A stretch of 64,000 nt of DNA from Haliotis asinina (GCF_037392515.1 NC_090287.1:12575001-12639000); one strand, 5' to 3'. Shown: positions 22,401 to 35,399, counted from the stretch's first letter. A program made the numbers and translations. The notes: generated by a model from the sequence alone, not told the origin.

Positions 22401-24212
22401 GACTGTGTCAAAAATATTTATGTCACTCAGTTGGCTGTTTCAGTTACTGAATGTAATGTCCTGTCTTCCTCTGCTCAATGCATCCACATCTCCTGCCTTA
22501 TCATTGACTGAAAGTAATAAATGGTCCAATCGGATTTGAGCTTTCACATTTTTTGAAAAATTGTAACTATACTCCTGAAGATACAAGAGAGGTTTCTACT
22601 TACAATTGATCACAGACACGTCATCCACTAGTTTATGTTAATACAGTCTGAAAAAGTTGCAGGTATCAGTCTGCAATTCATTTTGTAGTGACTGAATGAC
22701 CTTCACTGTGTTTGTATTTTTGTCATGAAGGATTAGATGATGAAATAAGTCCCAGATATATTGTTGTAATGATGTTCTGAATCATCTATATCATAACTTC
22801 TGCAGACTCATTCATATTCAATGCACATAAAAGATGTATTGGATAGGGTTTTTTTTCCTTTCCATTATCATTTTGTGGGATGTATATGAGGTATTGTATA
22901 TTCATGATGATTTCTGGATTCTTGGGTCTTCTTTCCATTTCCTATTAGCATGTCTGCGCCATATTTATGAGAGTTTTGGAAAACTGTTTTGATGATCATC
23001 ATCATTTCCTGTTTGTTTGGTTTTTTTCTGGGTACAATTCACAGCCTTGGTTAATTACACCAGGAGAATATGGTGAAAATGTGTACTAAAAGGACTTAGC
23101 ATGCAAGATTTGAAAAGGAATAATTCATGGTCTACTGTATATGCAGTTCATGAGAAATGTTTTAAAAGCATGCTCAATTAGTCAGTTTTGTATCAAGTTT
23201 AAAATTAAGATATAATGTTGTACTCTTTATTTTGTTATTCAGTATATTTATTTTTAAATTAAACATGTTAAAATAATTTTAGACATATCCAGTTTATTCT
23301 TAATTGATTAGAGGATAGTGCTTATGTTTAAAAAAGCAATATTGAATTCCAGTCTTACAATGGTTATAGGTACTTTCATGATTAGCAGTCTGACCTATGA
23401 AGAGCCAGATTGGAAGTGGTCTGTGGTACCCCATGCTTGTCATAAGAGGCAACTACTTGGATCGGGTTCACTGACTTGGTTGACATATGTCATTGTAGCC
23501 CAGTTGCTTAGGTAGATGCTCATGATGTTAATCACTGGATTATTTGGTAGAGGCTGTTATTTACAGACTGCTGTCATATAGCTGGAGTGCTGAGTGCAGC
23601 ATTACACAACAAACCAACCGGCCAACAAATTATGGTATCATTCCTGGATAGAATTTGTCCTCACCAACCAGTGTTTGTCATGAGAAGCAATATATTGAAT
23701 AAAGGGATATGGCTCACTGACTGTTCATTGGTTGATTGTTCCACACAACAGCAGTCAGTTGTTGCTCTTAGTATGAAGCCCTAGAATAGTGTCTATTGCT
23801 ACAAATCAAAACAAATAACAACACAGATGTTGCCACAATAATTGTTTTTGTGATTTGAAAGAATGGTGATTCCAAAGCAGGGTTACTCAGATCTTTATAC
23901 TCAGTTGGTGAAACAAAGAATAAAATAGATTAGTTCAAACAGGAAAATTATAACTAACATGAAAACATTTTTAGGGATTGAGATTTCCTTCACTATGAGT
24001 TGCAGATGTAATTGACAATTGCTTGCTTATAAATGAAATAAAATATATATACCTGCAGTGGAACAAATGATTTATTTGAATGTTTTATCACACATCTCCC
24101 ATGAAACATGACAAGTGAAAAGCTCATGTTCATCATGTTGTTGTTGTTTTTTCATTTTTCAGAATTAACAAGTGAAGAGAATACCACACCAATGGGAGAT
24201 AATTCAAGTTGA
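10411..24212 (+). CDS. PPP1R37: PPP1R37-like leucine-rich-repeat PP1 regulatory subunit (5' end missing)
   Basis: Twelve exons join in phase: 10411-10508, 11868-11913, 12055-12155, 12924-13043, 13521-13671, 16223-16368, 16551-16676, 17089-17230, 17744-17910, 18142-19351, 20847-20930, 24163-24212 (stop TGA). All introns are GT-AG. They encode 812 residues. The leucine-rich-repeat core has blocks such as LDLKGEKLD-like GEKLDHKHCESIEEIL, LHLENISLSGRAL, LDLRNNHL, LVLWNNQIT, LETLNLGHNNVTNEG, LRLGLQGTKVSCEGAVALAE and RLDLRENDIKTAGLMALSLA, in the same order as vertebrate PPP1R37 (LRRC68). The 1210-bp exon encodes a charged helix, then a long Ser/Thr/Glu-rich disordered tail containing KKIFSVNRVTES, resembling a conserved block in the vertebrate tail. 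The last exons end with an acidic DDFEKELDAMLAS helix. The family inhibits protein phosphatase 1 through a docking motif near the N terminus; those exon(s), upstream of 10411, were not located. The identification is from recall of the family, not a search. Confidence 0.88.
10814..10930 (+). repeat. tRNA-related SINE-like fragment (family 2)
   Basis: Matches the 5' half of the family seen at 16771, 45868 and 53845 (GATAGCCTCGTGACC, then CGCTCGTCACACTGAAGACC). It lies in the first visible PPP1R37 intron. Confidence 0.6.
12482..12547 (+). repeat. SINE-like family 1 fragment
   Basis: Contains ATTGTCTGGTCCAAACTC and the diverged tail GGACTATTGCTGATTG. It lies inside the PPP1R37 intron 12156-12923, which otherwise shows nothing notable. 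Confidence 0.55.
13661..15039 (+). repeat. ~86-bp minisatellite copying a PPP1R37 splice donor
   Basis: Sixteen units plus a partial one, about 85-86 bp each, start with CATCATACTTGGTAG. The first unit straddles the 3' end of the PPP1R37 exon 13521-13671, so each unit repeats the last exon bases (CATCATACTTG) plus the donor. Donor-like sites start near 13672, 13755, 13836, 13922, 14008 and onward. Thirteen of sixteen read GTAGGT like the real site; units 8, 9 and 14 read GTAGTT. Units differ at a few positions (TGCC/CGCC, GGATGGTGGATGA/GGAGGGTGAATGA), showing turnover within the array. Reading on past the real donor meets a stop at 13728-13730. Confidence 0.95.
15153..15283. mobile_element. 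131-bp miniature Tc1/mariner-type element
   Basis: The inverted ends TATACTGAACAGAAAAAG and TATACTGGGCAGCAAAAG (complement) resemble the 26-bp ends of the full-length Tc1-type element at 43865-45301. No coding capacity. Inserted in a TA-rich site of the PPP1R37 intron 13672-16222. It is probably a deletion derivative moved in trans by related transposases. Confidence 0.7.
15672..15754. repeat. (CA)n-rich microsatellite
   Basis: Mixed ACACAG, GCACACGCTC and ACATACAC units. The reverse-strand ORFs across it (15593-15814) are artefacts of the repeat. Confidence 0.9.
16771..16922 (+). repeat. tRNA-related SINE-like repeat (family 2)
   Basis: The order of blocks matches 53845-54015: TTAAAGTATCCGCTTATC, a degenerate B-box region, ATGGGTACAATGTGTTAAGCCC, and the tail GATATTGCTGGAATATTGC. 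It lies in the PPP1R37 intron 16677-17088. Confidence 0.7.
17602..17645. repeat. (TGTC)n microsatellite
   Basis: Interrupted TGTC/TGTG units within the PPP1R37 intron 17231-17743. Confidence 0.8.
19596..19994. mobile_element. 399-bp non-autonomous element, CAGGGG ends, 5-bp TSD
   Basis: The ends CAGGGGTTCAAAA and TTTTGAACCCCTG are inverted copies. AATAT flanks the element directly on both sides (19591-19595 and 19995-19999). No transposase frame is present. It lies in the PPP1R37 intron 19352-20846. Ends beginning CAGG with a 5-bp duplication are also seen in the foldback element at 877-1914, so both may be mobilised by the same hAT-like superfamily (inference). Confidence 0.75.
20931..24162. 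other. last PPP1R37 intron, no additional gene
   Basis: About 3.2 kb between the last two coding exons. Apart from the SINE-like copy near 23431, it shows only AT-rich sequence. The 123-codon ORF at 21169-21540 has no domain character and overlaps an equally long antisense ORF, so it is not called as a gene. Confidence 0.55.
23431..23606 (+). repeat. SINE-like family 1 copy
   Basis: Diverged copy with CCATGCTTGTCATAAGAGGC, TGACTTGGTTGACATATGTC and the tail CATATAGCTGGAGTGCTGAG. Located in the last PPP1R37 intron. Confidence 0.75.
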
Positions 24213-25299
24213 TGGACTTTGCCCTGCACATCCGTATCCCACAGCCAACAGAAGGTCCTTGGCCAAGTCACTTGCAATACTTGGAACTTGACAGAAGCTT
24301 TGCCCACTATATTGCTTGGTTGGTCTCACACCCTACAGTCCATGTGCAAATGCTGTCTTGCTCAATACTGCAGCCTCCATGCTACAGATACAATACATTA
24401 TACACCCCACAAATATCTTGTTCATCATTTTTTGCTTTCTCTTCAGATGTGCTTTGATACTTTCATTTTTGTGATAGACAGGGTGTCTATAAATTGATTG
24501 TATTGCAGTTACAATTGATAAAGACTGGAAGCAAATACATCAAGATGAACATTGTAGTCCAGAACAGAGGCTTTATGTATGAAGTTAGTATATTTTAGAT
24601 ATGAAATGCATTATGATTGTAAAACTTTATAATTATTTTGCCATTGACTTGTTTTTGTATATTGCAAAGGGTCAGTGACATAAGTATTTTTGAAGAATCA
24701 AATGTGAATTTTGATACTGATCATGAAACAGAATTTAAATGAAATATTTGTTAACCTAGTGATGTTTATGAAAGAAGTGGTCCAATGTTGCCATGACAGT
24801 ATGTGACTGGAGTATGAAAAGAACACCTTGTATCTTACTCTCTATCTACTCTCAGTGGGTTCTATGTGCCCAAGGGATCAGCTCAACATGGCACATTTTA
24901 CATGGCTCTCTCATTAATGCATGTAAGACAAGATACAATGAAGATGAAGTTAATAGTTGCAGTAAGAGATGATATCAGGAAAATGCACACATTATTTTCA
25001 CCCAAGTTCAACATTTATGTTGTATTAAGTATAATAGTGATGATTAAGGGTATGTTTTTGTTCTCCACCAAGACTTGATTGTCGGCATGAAATATAAGCT
25101 TTAATATGCTTTCCGATTACCACTTAATGTAAGGTATTGAGCTATTTTATCTCATGTGCATGAAGCTCAGTAACTATAGCTTATGATTTATAGTAAGCCA
25201 GTCTTCCAGTACTAGAATATATGTCCAAGACAGTTAAACTGTCGATTTGGCCTAAACATAACCATGGTAGTTACGTGTGTCAATATGTAATGAACATTC

Positions 25300-25545
25300 T
25301 GTGTACTGTAACTGAACATTCTACTGTAGTGTAATTAAACATTCTACTCTAATATAATTGGAACGTTCTATGGTACTGTAACTGAACATTCTATTGTCAT
25401 TGTAACTTTCAATTGTTCAGTAACTGAACTCCCTACTGTAATGTAACATTCTCTCTCTGTGATTGAATGTGTTACTCTAATGTAATTGGAATATTCTATT
25501 ATACAGGAATTGGAACATTCTATTGTAGTGTAATTAGTATTATGA
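25300..25545. repeat. imperfect ~25-bp AT-rich tandem repeat
   Basis: About nine loose units of the type TGTAACTGAACATTCTACTG, with variants TGTAATTGGAACATTCTA. Poorly conserved between units. Confidence 0.7.
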
Positions 25546-28530
25546 GTATATCAATTTGGACACAAGCACAGTCGAGGTGAACATGCTGCTACTGAATGAA
25601 GGCGGATACCCATGTGTTGTGAAACTTCTGGTAGTTAAATGAACAAGGGTCTTGAAAATAGGATCAAGGCTTGCTATCATTACTGTTTCATAGCCACAAG
25701 ATAATATGATTAAGAACATTATCTGTTGTACATCTACTCAATTTAACTAGTAAACCTCAAGGATGAATTGTCAAAATGATTTGTCTACATTTATGTTCAT
25801 GGAGTCTCAGATTGCATGTCGTCTCAAATAACTTTGTGTGTAATGAATATTCCATCTGTAAATGCTGTGTATTGTGTTTTGGTCTGACAAAGTTGTCTAT
25901 TCCGTTGCTGATGGGAGTGTAGTAGCTTTTCCCCCTTACGTCTAAGATCAGTTCACCTAATGGGTTGGTGAAATGAGTTTTAGCGTTGTGTTCAATATTA
26001 TTTCAGTCATATGATGAAATGCATACATGCTGTTTGTACTAAACCAGACTTATGCCAGTTTTTCAATTCCAGTCATACCATGTCACTGTTTTAATTGAGT
26101 AAATAACTCAAGACACAGTAACTGACTCCGAGCCAACCAGTGCTGGTTTTTATCCTCAATGCTTTGCACCAGGCTGGGCAACAAAATGCACCATCTTTCA
26201 AGAGTGAGATTGAAGCATCAGCCTCCCCCTCTCCGGGCAACACTCCTTCCACTGAAGCAAAACATTGGCATCACCACTCCAGTGTTTGCAGTATGCAAAT
26301 GGTTTGATTCCCTGACAATATATAGATCTATTATTGCTAAGGAAATGAACAGATTCGCTCAGAACCAAGATTTAGGCTTCAAGGAATCAGTGACTGTCCT
26401 GAGATAGGTTGAGTTTGTAGAAACCATTAGTGTATCAGTGCTATATTTAGCTTAATATGTGTTTCTTCATTCATTTAACTGTAAGATAAATACTTATATG
26501 CTGTCTTTTGCTGGACAATGACATATCAATTGAAGTGTGCCCCATCTCTTCAAGGTTGGTATTAGACGTATTAATCATTGTAGATCTGTGTGTTTGATGT
26601 GGTGTTATCAGGGCATTTGGTTTCAGATTGTGCATATGGTTGTGTTGGAGTAAACATTATTTTTCTGGATGTCTGTGGTATAATATGTAATGTAGTTTCA
26701 ACATGCTATCCAATTTTCTGTTGCCAAACCTTTTCCTTGTTTGTAGTAGAAAGAATTCACTAAAGGTACCCTTGAGGAATATGAATCTTAGGAATGCTAT
26801 AATATTTGCTTATGAGCCCAGTTATTAATAGAAAAAAATCAACAACTCTGCTTTTGATACAAATGCTTTAAAACCCAAGATGTGACAAGGATTTTGTGTC
26901 TTTTATCACATGTGTTATCAAAAGATTCAAGGGTAAGATTCTACCATTCTGATCAATACAATTATCAATCGTTATCATTATCAATATTTGTTTTTTTTGT
27001 ATTTTCATTTTATAACTGTAACTACTCTTGTGTGTAAAAGGTTTTATATATATGACTTCAGCTTCAACACAGTGAAATTGTCATGTTAGAATTTATCATA
27101 CTCTTTTGATTCAAAGATCCAGGAAGTAGTGTCATCTATGGGATCCTGCATCAGTGGGATTTCTCATTAAGTACTGATGCACTGGATGAGTTGTCCCTTT
27201 TCAGTGGATTATGTAAATATTTCCTGCAATGCCGTACAAAATATGCACCTCATTCAAGAGCAGTGCTGTGATGACAATAGTTTTCTTGTCATTTGTCACC
27301 TTTGTGTTTTGTAGAACTCTTGACTGTTTACAAGTTAAGTTGTTAAATCATTAATAAAAGTAGCACAGGCTCCTTCCATTGTGCAAAATGGCCACTGACT
27401 TGCTACCCTGTGAGTAGTAAAACGTTCAGTCGGCCCAGTAAATCTTCACCATCACTAGCCCAAATGTCTATGAAAATGTTCATTATATTATCAGCCTAAT
27501 GATGACTTTCTTGAACATGAGCAAACTATTTCAGTCCTGTATTTTCTTATTTGATTTTGATGGTATTTTGCCATTGATCTTTTCTTTAGTTTCCACATTC
27601 AAATTTTGGACTAGTGAAATATTTTTTGGGCTTGTAACTTTCAGGCATGGTTAATCTGACTGGCTAGCCAAATTTGGCAACTGTTTTGCACTTTGGCTCC
27701 TTCAACTTATAAAATACCTAATTTGGGGGATGTATTGAAAAAAACGTATTTTAACTTTCTAGTAAGTGCTTATATTCATGAAGATGAATTTTTAATCACA
27801 ACCAACTATTTGATTAGATCTGCTGGATAAAATCATGAAAGAAATTCACATTTTAGAAAGGTTATACATTGAATTAGATTGTCATAGTGACATGAATTTT
27901 GTGATGTTATTTTAATTTCCACTTGGAGATTCTTAATTCAAATAGGCACCAGATATGTTTATCTATTGCCAAAGGCAGTGATGACCTGTTACTATGGTGA
28001 TCATTGCATTGTGTTGCCATCCTATGTGATATGAACATGACTACTGGGTATATACTGCATCAGTAGGCAAGATATAAAATTATTATATGTATATATTGTT
28101 GATATAAATACCTATGCTTGGTGTAAGATTGGTTTCATCTGACAGTTTGATTGTCAAGATAATCTTTTGAATGAAAGTGCATGTTATGTGTTACATACAC
28201 ATCTTATGGTGCAATTAATTTCTAAATCACAATTTGTTCATCACCTTGTGAAAGATATGGCTACATATTTGCTTTTGAAATAATATCTATGTCCAAAGTG
28301 CTGGTTACTGGTACATATAATTCTGATTCCTTACATAAAATTGTGTGGATCAAGCACCATTAATCATGTATGCCTAAGGATTCTTTTCATTGATGTTTGC
28401 AGGAACTACATGTAAAGCCATTTCACAAAATTTGTGCCATTATATTGATAAAAAATGGTGTAAAGTCCAGTCCACTCATTGGATTGATAGGGCATATACA
28501 TATTCTATTTGCTTGTATGTATCAGGGCCC

Positions 28531-28628
28531 AAATTTTCAAAGCTCCCTTAGCACTAAGATAATTGTAAGTGCCGTACAGTAACATTAACTTGCAGCAATC
28601 TTAGCGCTAAGAGCTTTGAAAATTAGCG
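28531..28628. mobile_element. small palindromic miniature element
   Basis: ATTTTCAAAGCTCCCTTAGC near the left end pairs with GCGCTAAGAGCTTTGAAAAT at the right. The ~98-bp hairpin has no ORF. Palindromes with TTAGCGCTAAGA cores are common miniature repeats in mollusc genomes (recall). Confidence 0.6.
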
Positions 28629-30384
28629 ACTAGAAAATTAGTTTTATTCTTGAAGAGATGTGTGTGCATCAAAGATCACTTTGCACATTTGGCCTGTTTC
28701 ATGCTCATTGTTATATATCACAGGTCTATATCATATACATGTATAAGAAACAAAGCCTACTTATATTCAGATGTTACCATATGTTTTAGTCCTCTCAATG
28801 TGGAATTGCATATGTTCACTCTTTGTGTTCTAGCTGAATTGAATTCATTGACCTAGCTTGTTCCAGTGAAAAGATTTGTTTGTGTAACTGTTGTGGTTCC
28901 CATTACAATCAAACATTAGCACAACCTTATCTTCCAGTATGGGGAGATTTGTAACATGCATAATCTTTATTGTGAAGCAGGATTGTTTGAGCTTTTGAAA
29001 ATATATAGAATTATGCTTGAGAGAAAAGATCTCTTTGCCAATCCCCAAAATACAGTCAGATCTGTCATTTAATGCTTTTGTAATGCTTTCTAATACGTCA
29101 TTTAATTCTTTTTAAAATACTTTCTGACTTGTTCATTGTTAATGCTTCTGAAATACATTCTAAACTGTCTGTGTTTAATTCGTCAAAAAGTACTTTCTGG
29201 GGTTTTTTTTTGTTTCATCTTTGAAAACACGCTCTGGTCTGTCAAGTTCTTTAATATATTCCGCAATATCCAGGGTCTGGTTTCACAAAATGATCTTTTG
29301 GCTGCAATTGTTTTAAGTCTTTGTTTATAAGGCATATATTGCTTGTGGGCCTACTCGAAACATAAGATCGTGGGTTCAGTGCCTGGTTTCACCCCAATTA
29401 TGGTTAGTGGTTCGTCTGTATTACATTACTGCTTCATGGATTTACCACAGTGGTAAATGTTCCATAACACCTTTATTACTCATCTGGAAGAAGTGTAATA
29501 TGTTTATGGCAATATTGCACTAGTGTAACACCGCCAGACACATGACATCATAAGGTTTCAGTTATGACGTCACAATGCTAGTACTGCTGTCGCAATGGTA
29601 CTTGACCTTCTTTGACTTGTGGAAAGCCGAGAGTCATGCTAAGAGGTGTGAGCCGCAGTTTCCATCAGTTTACGCTGGCGAGTAATAAACAGAATGCTAA
29701 AGTTGCTTCCATGAAATACCAAGAGTGAAAGAGAGTTTGATACCAAATCATTAACTTGTTTAATACAAATGGTATTATGTGGAAGGTTGTTTAGTATCCT
29801 CTGTATATCACGTTAGTCTTTTCCATTGCATTAAGCTTCAAATAGAAGATATATAACTGGAATACTGTTTGAAACAGCATTAATCCCAACTCATTCACTC
29901 ACTTACCAAGTCTGTCTCACAGTCCCTGAACCACATTATTTTGCCGAATGCCAAGCCTTCCCTTCAGTGCTAAAGCCTTAAGGGAAGCAAATCTAGATTT
30001 CCTCAGGTTCTGTATCTTTGGTCTCCCTGGGGCTCCTTTTCAGTTAAAATTATTTACATATTCAGAGATTAAGCCTTAGTCTATCAGTCACCCATTGTGG
30101 TGATTTTGGAATGGTTCCTGAAAATTCTGTACATTTCTGTCTCAGGCAGTGATTATTGAAAGGGGTGTTTTTCCTAATGCTAGTGGTGCTATAGAATATG
30201 ACATGTTTGTTTCATTTAGCTGAAACATGCAAGAATGTTTATCCTATTGACTATACATGTGTCACATGGTATTGTAATATTAATATTAATTAAAAATCTG
30301 TACTCTCGGTACTGTTCTGAGTCAATTATACAAGTATTTCCACTGGACTGAGTTTTGTGGCTCCAAAGGTTTGAATTGTTAAGG

Positions 30385-30517
30385 TATACTGGACAAAATA
30401 AGTTAGGGATGTTGGAATTTTTAGGATGAATATTTTATCATTTTGTTAAGAAATACATAAATCATTATTCATAATTTCAAAATTTACATATATCCCTAAC
30501 TATTTTCGTCCAGTATA
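30385..30517. mobile_element. 133-bp mariner-type miniature element
   Basis: The inverted ends TATACTGGACAAAATAAG and TATACTGGACGAAAATAG (complement) extend to GTTAGGGATAT-type blocks. TA borders fit Tc1/mariner target choice. No coding capacity. Confidence 0.7.
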
Positions 30518-33113
30518 AAATTGTAGATTTCAGCATAGTGAACCCATAGTCAAAATAGAAAGTATTCAATGTCCTGTTCCCTTACTGTTTTGATGTAAGT
30601 ACACTGTTAGTGAACTATATCTTAGGTAGAGTTACCTTCTATGCATAGCAGTCTTTATTGCTTGTACGTAGAGACCTAGTGCTGTTGGCATGGATGGACA
30701 CATTTACATTGAGATGCATTACACTCCCATGCTCTTTTGTCTTTCATTTTCCACTGTTGTTGCTTGCTGATGTCCACTGTGTATATTCACATTTGTATAG
30801 GTTGTACATATAGACTAGGTTTAGGCCCTGTTGTAAATATCAGTTTCACAGTTTCTCTTTCATAATCCGGATAAAAGAAAAGTTCAAATTGTGAATGTGC
30901 CATCTTTCACCAGCTTTCTGTTTCATACTTGTGATTCTGCCACTGTACTACAAACAATCATGCTCAACAGCATTCAGAACCTGATTGATAACAAAATACA
31001 ACCTGCCAGTACCTGAAAATAACTTGTTTGTCCATCCATTTGAGACAGATTCCATTAGGTGGTAAGGGAAAATAGTTATGAAAGTAGTATGATTGCACAA
31101 CTTGTGAGGTTGATTATACATGTATTTGTTTGGGAAGTGTGGCCGAATGATTATCAGCTACATGTCAGCACACTGACATGGCAAACCTAAATTTCTAAGT
31201 CTTCACCTTGTGTTACGAACTGAGGGAATGCTTGTTATCAGGTCTAGTATGATGTCATTTATCTTGCGGACAACGATGAACATTTCATGTGTTACTGTGA
31301 CAGGTGTAAGGATAGGTGTGCCTGGGTATAGAATGTGTCAACAGGTAGAGATGGCAAGATCAGCTTAAAACATTTTGTGTGATATGCCTTGAATTTGAGT
31401 GAAAGATTTAGTTGATAGACCTAAATGTTACCATTATGCGATGTCACTTGCAAATGTGTCCAGTAGGTCTAGATGGTGAATTGACTATAGGTAAGTCATC
31501 AAGGTATCCTCACCAGGTTATTTGTACAGGCAACTTGAAGCATCTTGCCGTGAGGTGTGGCATCTTGTGACTATATGTGATGAGATATAAGATGTCAGGA
31601 ATGTTTTGATATCCGAAGAAGACAATTCTTGTAAACTTGTATTTCTTTGGGTTGTAAGATGTCCGGGGTAGAAACAGGAAAGTTTCCGGTGGTCATTTCA
31701 GCAAGTTTGATACACTTCGATCAGTTCCAACAATCACCGACTGTTGAAGATGATTAGAATGTAATTGTCTTAATATGGTACATGGGTTTTTTTTGGTTTT
31801 TTTGCAGGACAGGCAGACTTAATATATTGTTATGCTTGGTTAGTAATCCAAGATGATAAAGAATTTGAAAAAGTTAAGGTTTGAGTAAGTTTGACATTTC
31901 CAAAGTACAATCTTTTGAAATGAAAGTTTTAACCAAAATACAAAAAGAAATGTATTCATCCAACACTTCTTATTATTTGTTAAAAAATGTAGCTATGATA
32001 AACAAAAAGATATTTCTTTGTCCATCAAGAAGTGTATATAACTATGTTTGAATTGTTAGGAACATTATTTGTCAATTGTTTCCATTGTGAACTTTTCAAA
32101 TTTTTGTTATCCAGATAGCCTTGTTTCAAGGCTGTACTGAATGTTAAGCCCATGCATGTATAATAATTCTTTCCTTTAAAGTCTTAGTAAGGGACCTGTG
32201 CAAGTCTAGTATATTCTCGAAGAGACCAGTTTTGCTGACATATTGTCAACTGGAATAATCAGAGTATGAAATAGATTATATTTTCATCTCTAATGACGGA
32301 AAGTTAGTATTTTCATTGAAATCAGATAGTACAGTTTCTACAGGTTGGATATGTGAACTTCAAACACATTTTAAAGCAGTTCATTGAACCAGTATGTGCA
32401 GTATTGAAATGACTGCAGCTTTGCATGATTGATATGAACATAAATGTCTTGGCCTTTGCTGTTTATGTTCACATGGAGAACAGATAGTATGATAAGCCTG
32501 GGGGACCTCCATGCCCCACAGTGTTGTATTTTGATGTATCACACACTGTCTACACACTTATTGGCATAGAATCAGTATATTGATATTAAGTCATCAATCT
32601 TACCTAGTCAACGACTTTCAAATAAATGACAATTTTACATTTTTGCTTTTAATGCATCTGGTTAAATAGGAATTGACAAATAGGACCATTTGCTATGGAG
32701 ATAATATTTTTGGTTTATTCAATCACTTTGTAATTAACTGTAATTGTGTGTATATTTTTATGAAAATTGTGTAAATCATGAGTCGTATCTAAATTATCTT
32801 TATCAAAATATTTTCTTTTTGCAGCTTTATGTTTTAATGAATTGTACAAAGGTGTTGATGTACCATGCTGTTTGGTGCAGAGTGCATTGTTAAAAGCAAT
32901 CAAATTCCCATATGGGTTATTGTGATGCAGGGGAATGTAATGTTGATATTGAGATTTTTCTGTACAGTTATTATGTGTCCAGTGTCTGACAGGAGCTGCT
33001 CTCATTCATGTTCAAGCAATGAGTAGGGTATGTCTACTGTGAAAACCCATCACTGGAGGTTGTCCAGTCAGTCCTGTGTTTCCATAGGAATAAACCATTC
33101 ATAGACCAATAAA

Positions 33114-33839
33114 CTTACCAATTATAAAAGCAGACTTTGTTTTGTCTTTTGTGTCAGAATTGGGAAGGAAGGTGTTAATGTTTAAACAAGGTCACCATCA
33201 GGCCAAATCAAGAGAAACATTGGCTCTGTACTTTTGGCATTCAAGGGCACAGTTTACACTGAAGTACCATGGGGAGGTCGAGCAGCCTTGTGATTGTTTT
33301 AGCGTTCTCTCTTCAGACCAAAACCTTGCAATGGTTCACCACATGTGAGCAACGTGTGAATCTCATTTAGGGTCAATGTGTTGCCAGAGATGGGTTTAAT
33401 CCATGGGGCATTCTAAGGAAGAATTAAAGGACATTATCAACTAACCCTTGTCATGGAAGAGCCTAAAGATATGGTGTGGTGGTGACTTTTTAGTCATCAT
33501 ATCCCAATTGTGTGGATTAATGCTTCTGTTGTCAACCATGAGATTATCTGGTATGACAGTACAGAGTATGACAGCAAACATTTGTTCTTCAAGAGAAGAT
33601 GCTTCATAGATAATTGATGCTCATTTCTGATGATATTAGGTACTGGAGGATAAGCATATCAGTGGATGCACAAGTAGTCCAGTAACTCATTTTAGGCTGT
33701 GTCCCTTAAGAATTAATCAGGAATTTATTGGGATGGCATGTATTTTTGTCAGACTGTACAGCACTTTCTGCATTCCCATAACCCTGGCAGTGGAGAATAG
33801 GATAATCATTCCTTGGCAGTTCATTGATGACAATCAGTG
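33114..33839. other. intergenic, nothing recognised
   Basis: No protein-like ORF. The 68-codon ORF at 33142-33348 shows no motif. Confidence 0.4.
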
Positions 33840-34070
33840 AAGATCCCGGTTAGAATTGATCTTCAGCAATTTATGCTTGTCCTAAGAGGTGATAATGGAA
33901 TCGGGGGTCAGGCTCACTAACTTGGTTGACACTTGTTATCACATCCCAATAGCATAGATCGATGTTCATGCTTTTGACCACTGGATTGTCTGGTCCAAAC
34001 TCCGTTATCAACAAACCGCCATCATATAGTGGGAATATTGCCGATTGTGGCATAAAACTAAATTCGCTGA
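33840..34070 (+). repeat. SINE-like family 1 copy
   Basis: Carries AAGATCCCGGTTAGAATTG, CTAACTTGGTTGACACTTG, CACTGGATTGTCTGGTCC and the tail GGGAATATTGCCGATTGTGG. Confidence 0.85.
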
Positions 34071-34746
34071 TGGATGACAACGCTGGGCCTGGATGTTCTC
34101 AAGTCTTTATTGCCCAGAGCAATACCATTGATTCACTACCATCTAGGTAAGGAACATGGATATGAACTCCATCAATTTGTCTCTCTTGAACTCAAGATTC
34201 GGACAAACGATCCACCTGTTACACGTGGAATTCACGCACTCCACGATAAATTGCGGATAATTTCAATGCTGAGAATTCAATGTTTCATTGACAGTGTGAG
34301 AGTGGCACACCAGAAAAATTCTGATGTGACCGTCAGTGGTGATTCATACATTTACAATCATTGAGATCTGTGTGATTGGTTAAGTTCTTATATGTGCATA
34401 CTTTCCGACATGGTTCACATTCACCGTTTCCTGATTTCAAGTAAATTCATACTTAATTTTAATTTGAGTTTTGGCTATTGTTTTGATCAGAAACTATTGT
34501 ATTACAGGCATCCTACAAAACACAACGTGTGTTCAGATTGCTGCTTCACTACTGTCCGTGTGTATATATCGTTTTGAACTAAATCCAGCTAATTTTGTTA
34601 AGCCATTTGCAAGCATGGACGAGTGTTGGTTACACTCTGAAAACGTGAGACTAAACAGTGTAGGCAGTGGAAACCACAGCGGCGTGTAACGCTAAAAATT
34701 GCCATCAAGATATGTGCTGTCACTAACGGGGTCTTAGCATTATAGA
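34071..34746. other. intergenic, nothing recognised
   Basis: Lies between two SINE-like copies. Short ORFs only; no domain, promoter or RNA gene supported. Confidence 0.4.
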
Positions 34747-35001
34747 ACCGTGAAGGTCCCGGGATAGAATAGGCCTTCAGCAAACCATGCTTGACATAAA
34801 CGGAGACTCTGCTTGTCGTAAGAGGCGACTAACGGAATCGAGTGTCAGGCTTGCTGACTTCATTGACACATGTCATCGGTTCCCATTTGCGCAGATCCAT
34901 GCAGTTGGTTACTGGATTGTCTGGTCAAGACTCGATTTTTTCAGGCCATATAGCTGGAATATGGCTGAGTGCGGCGTAATACCAAACTCACTCACTCACT
35001 G
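34747..35001 (+). repeat. SINE-like family 1 copy, near full length
   Basis: Runs from GTGAAGGTCCCGGGATAG through GAGGCGACTAACGGAATCG and CATGTCATCGGTTCCCAT to ATATGGCTGAGTGCGGCG and a final (ACTC)n. A good representative of the family. Confidence 0.9.
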
Positions 35002-35399
35002 TTAGCAATATATAACTCGATAGTGCTAAGACACCGTTAGTGACAATACATAGATGGCCGTTTTTACTGTTTTAGCCTTACAAGCCCCTGTGCAACAAAC
35101 CATTTGCTCTTGCCCATATATATATTCTTACTTACTCACGTATGTTTTCCGCGGGGACGTACTTTGACTTCGCCATAACGTTCTGTTTGTATACAAACTT
35201 ATCTGTATAGTTGACAAACATCCGGGTGAAAATAACTTCACCTTTGAACGGCGAACCCCAAGGATACAATTAATAGGCCTACACGCATTGCCAAACTAAA
35301 AGTAGAATCACTCTGGCGGTTTGTAGGGTATCACTTTATTGCATCTTTTCAGGTAAGTTTCTAGAAGCCCGCTGGCTACCTAGAATAGGTCTGCCTTTG

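Larger units (their letters stand above)
24213..33113 (+). other. candidate long 3' UTR of the PPP1R37-like gene
   Basis: About 8.9 kb after the stop codon contains no protein-like ORF and no full SINE copy, only two miniature elements and one short AT-rich array. AATAAA hexamers occur at 27353-27358, 33089-33094 and 33108-33113. The last is followed by a T/G-rich stretch (33134-33160) typical of a cleavage downstream element. This fits alternative 3' UTRs of about 3.1 and 8.9 kb, but plain intergenic DNA cannot be excluded. Confidence 0.35.
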
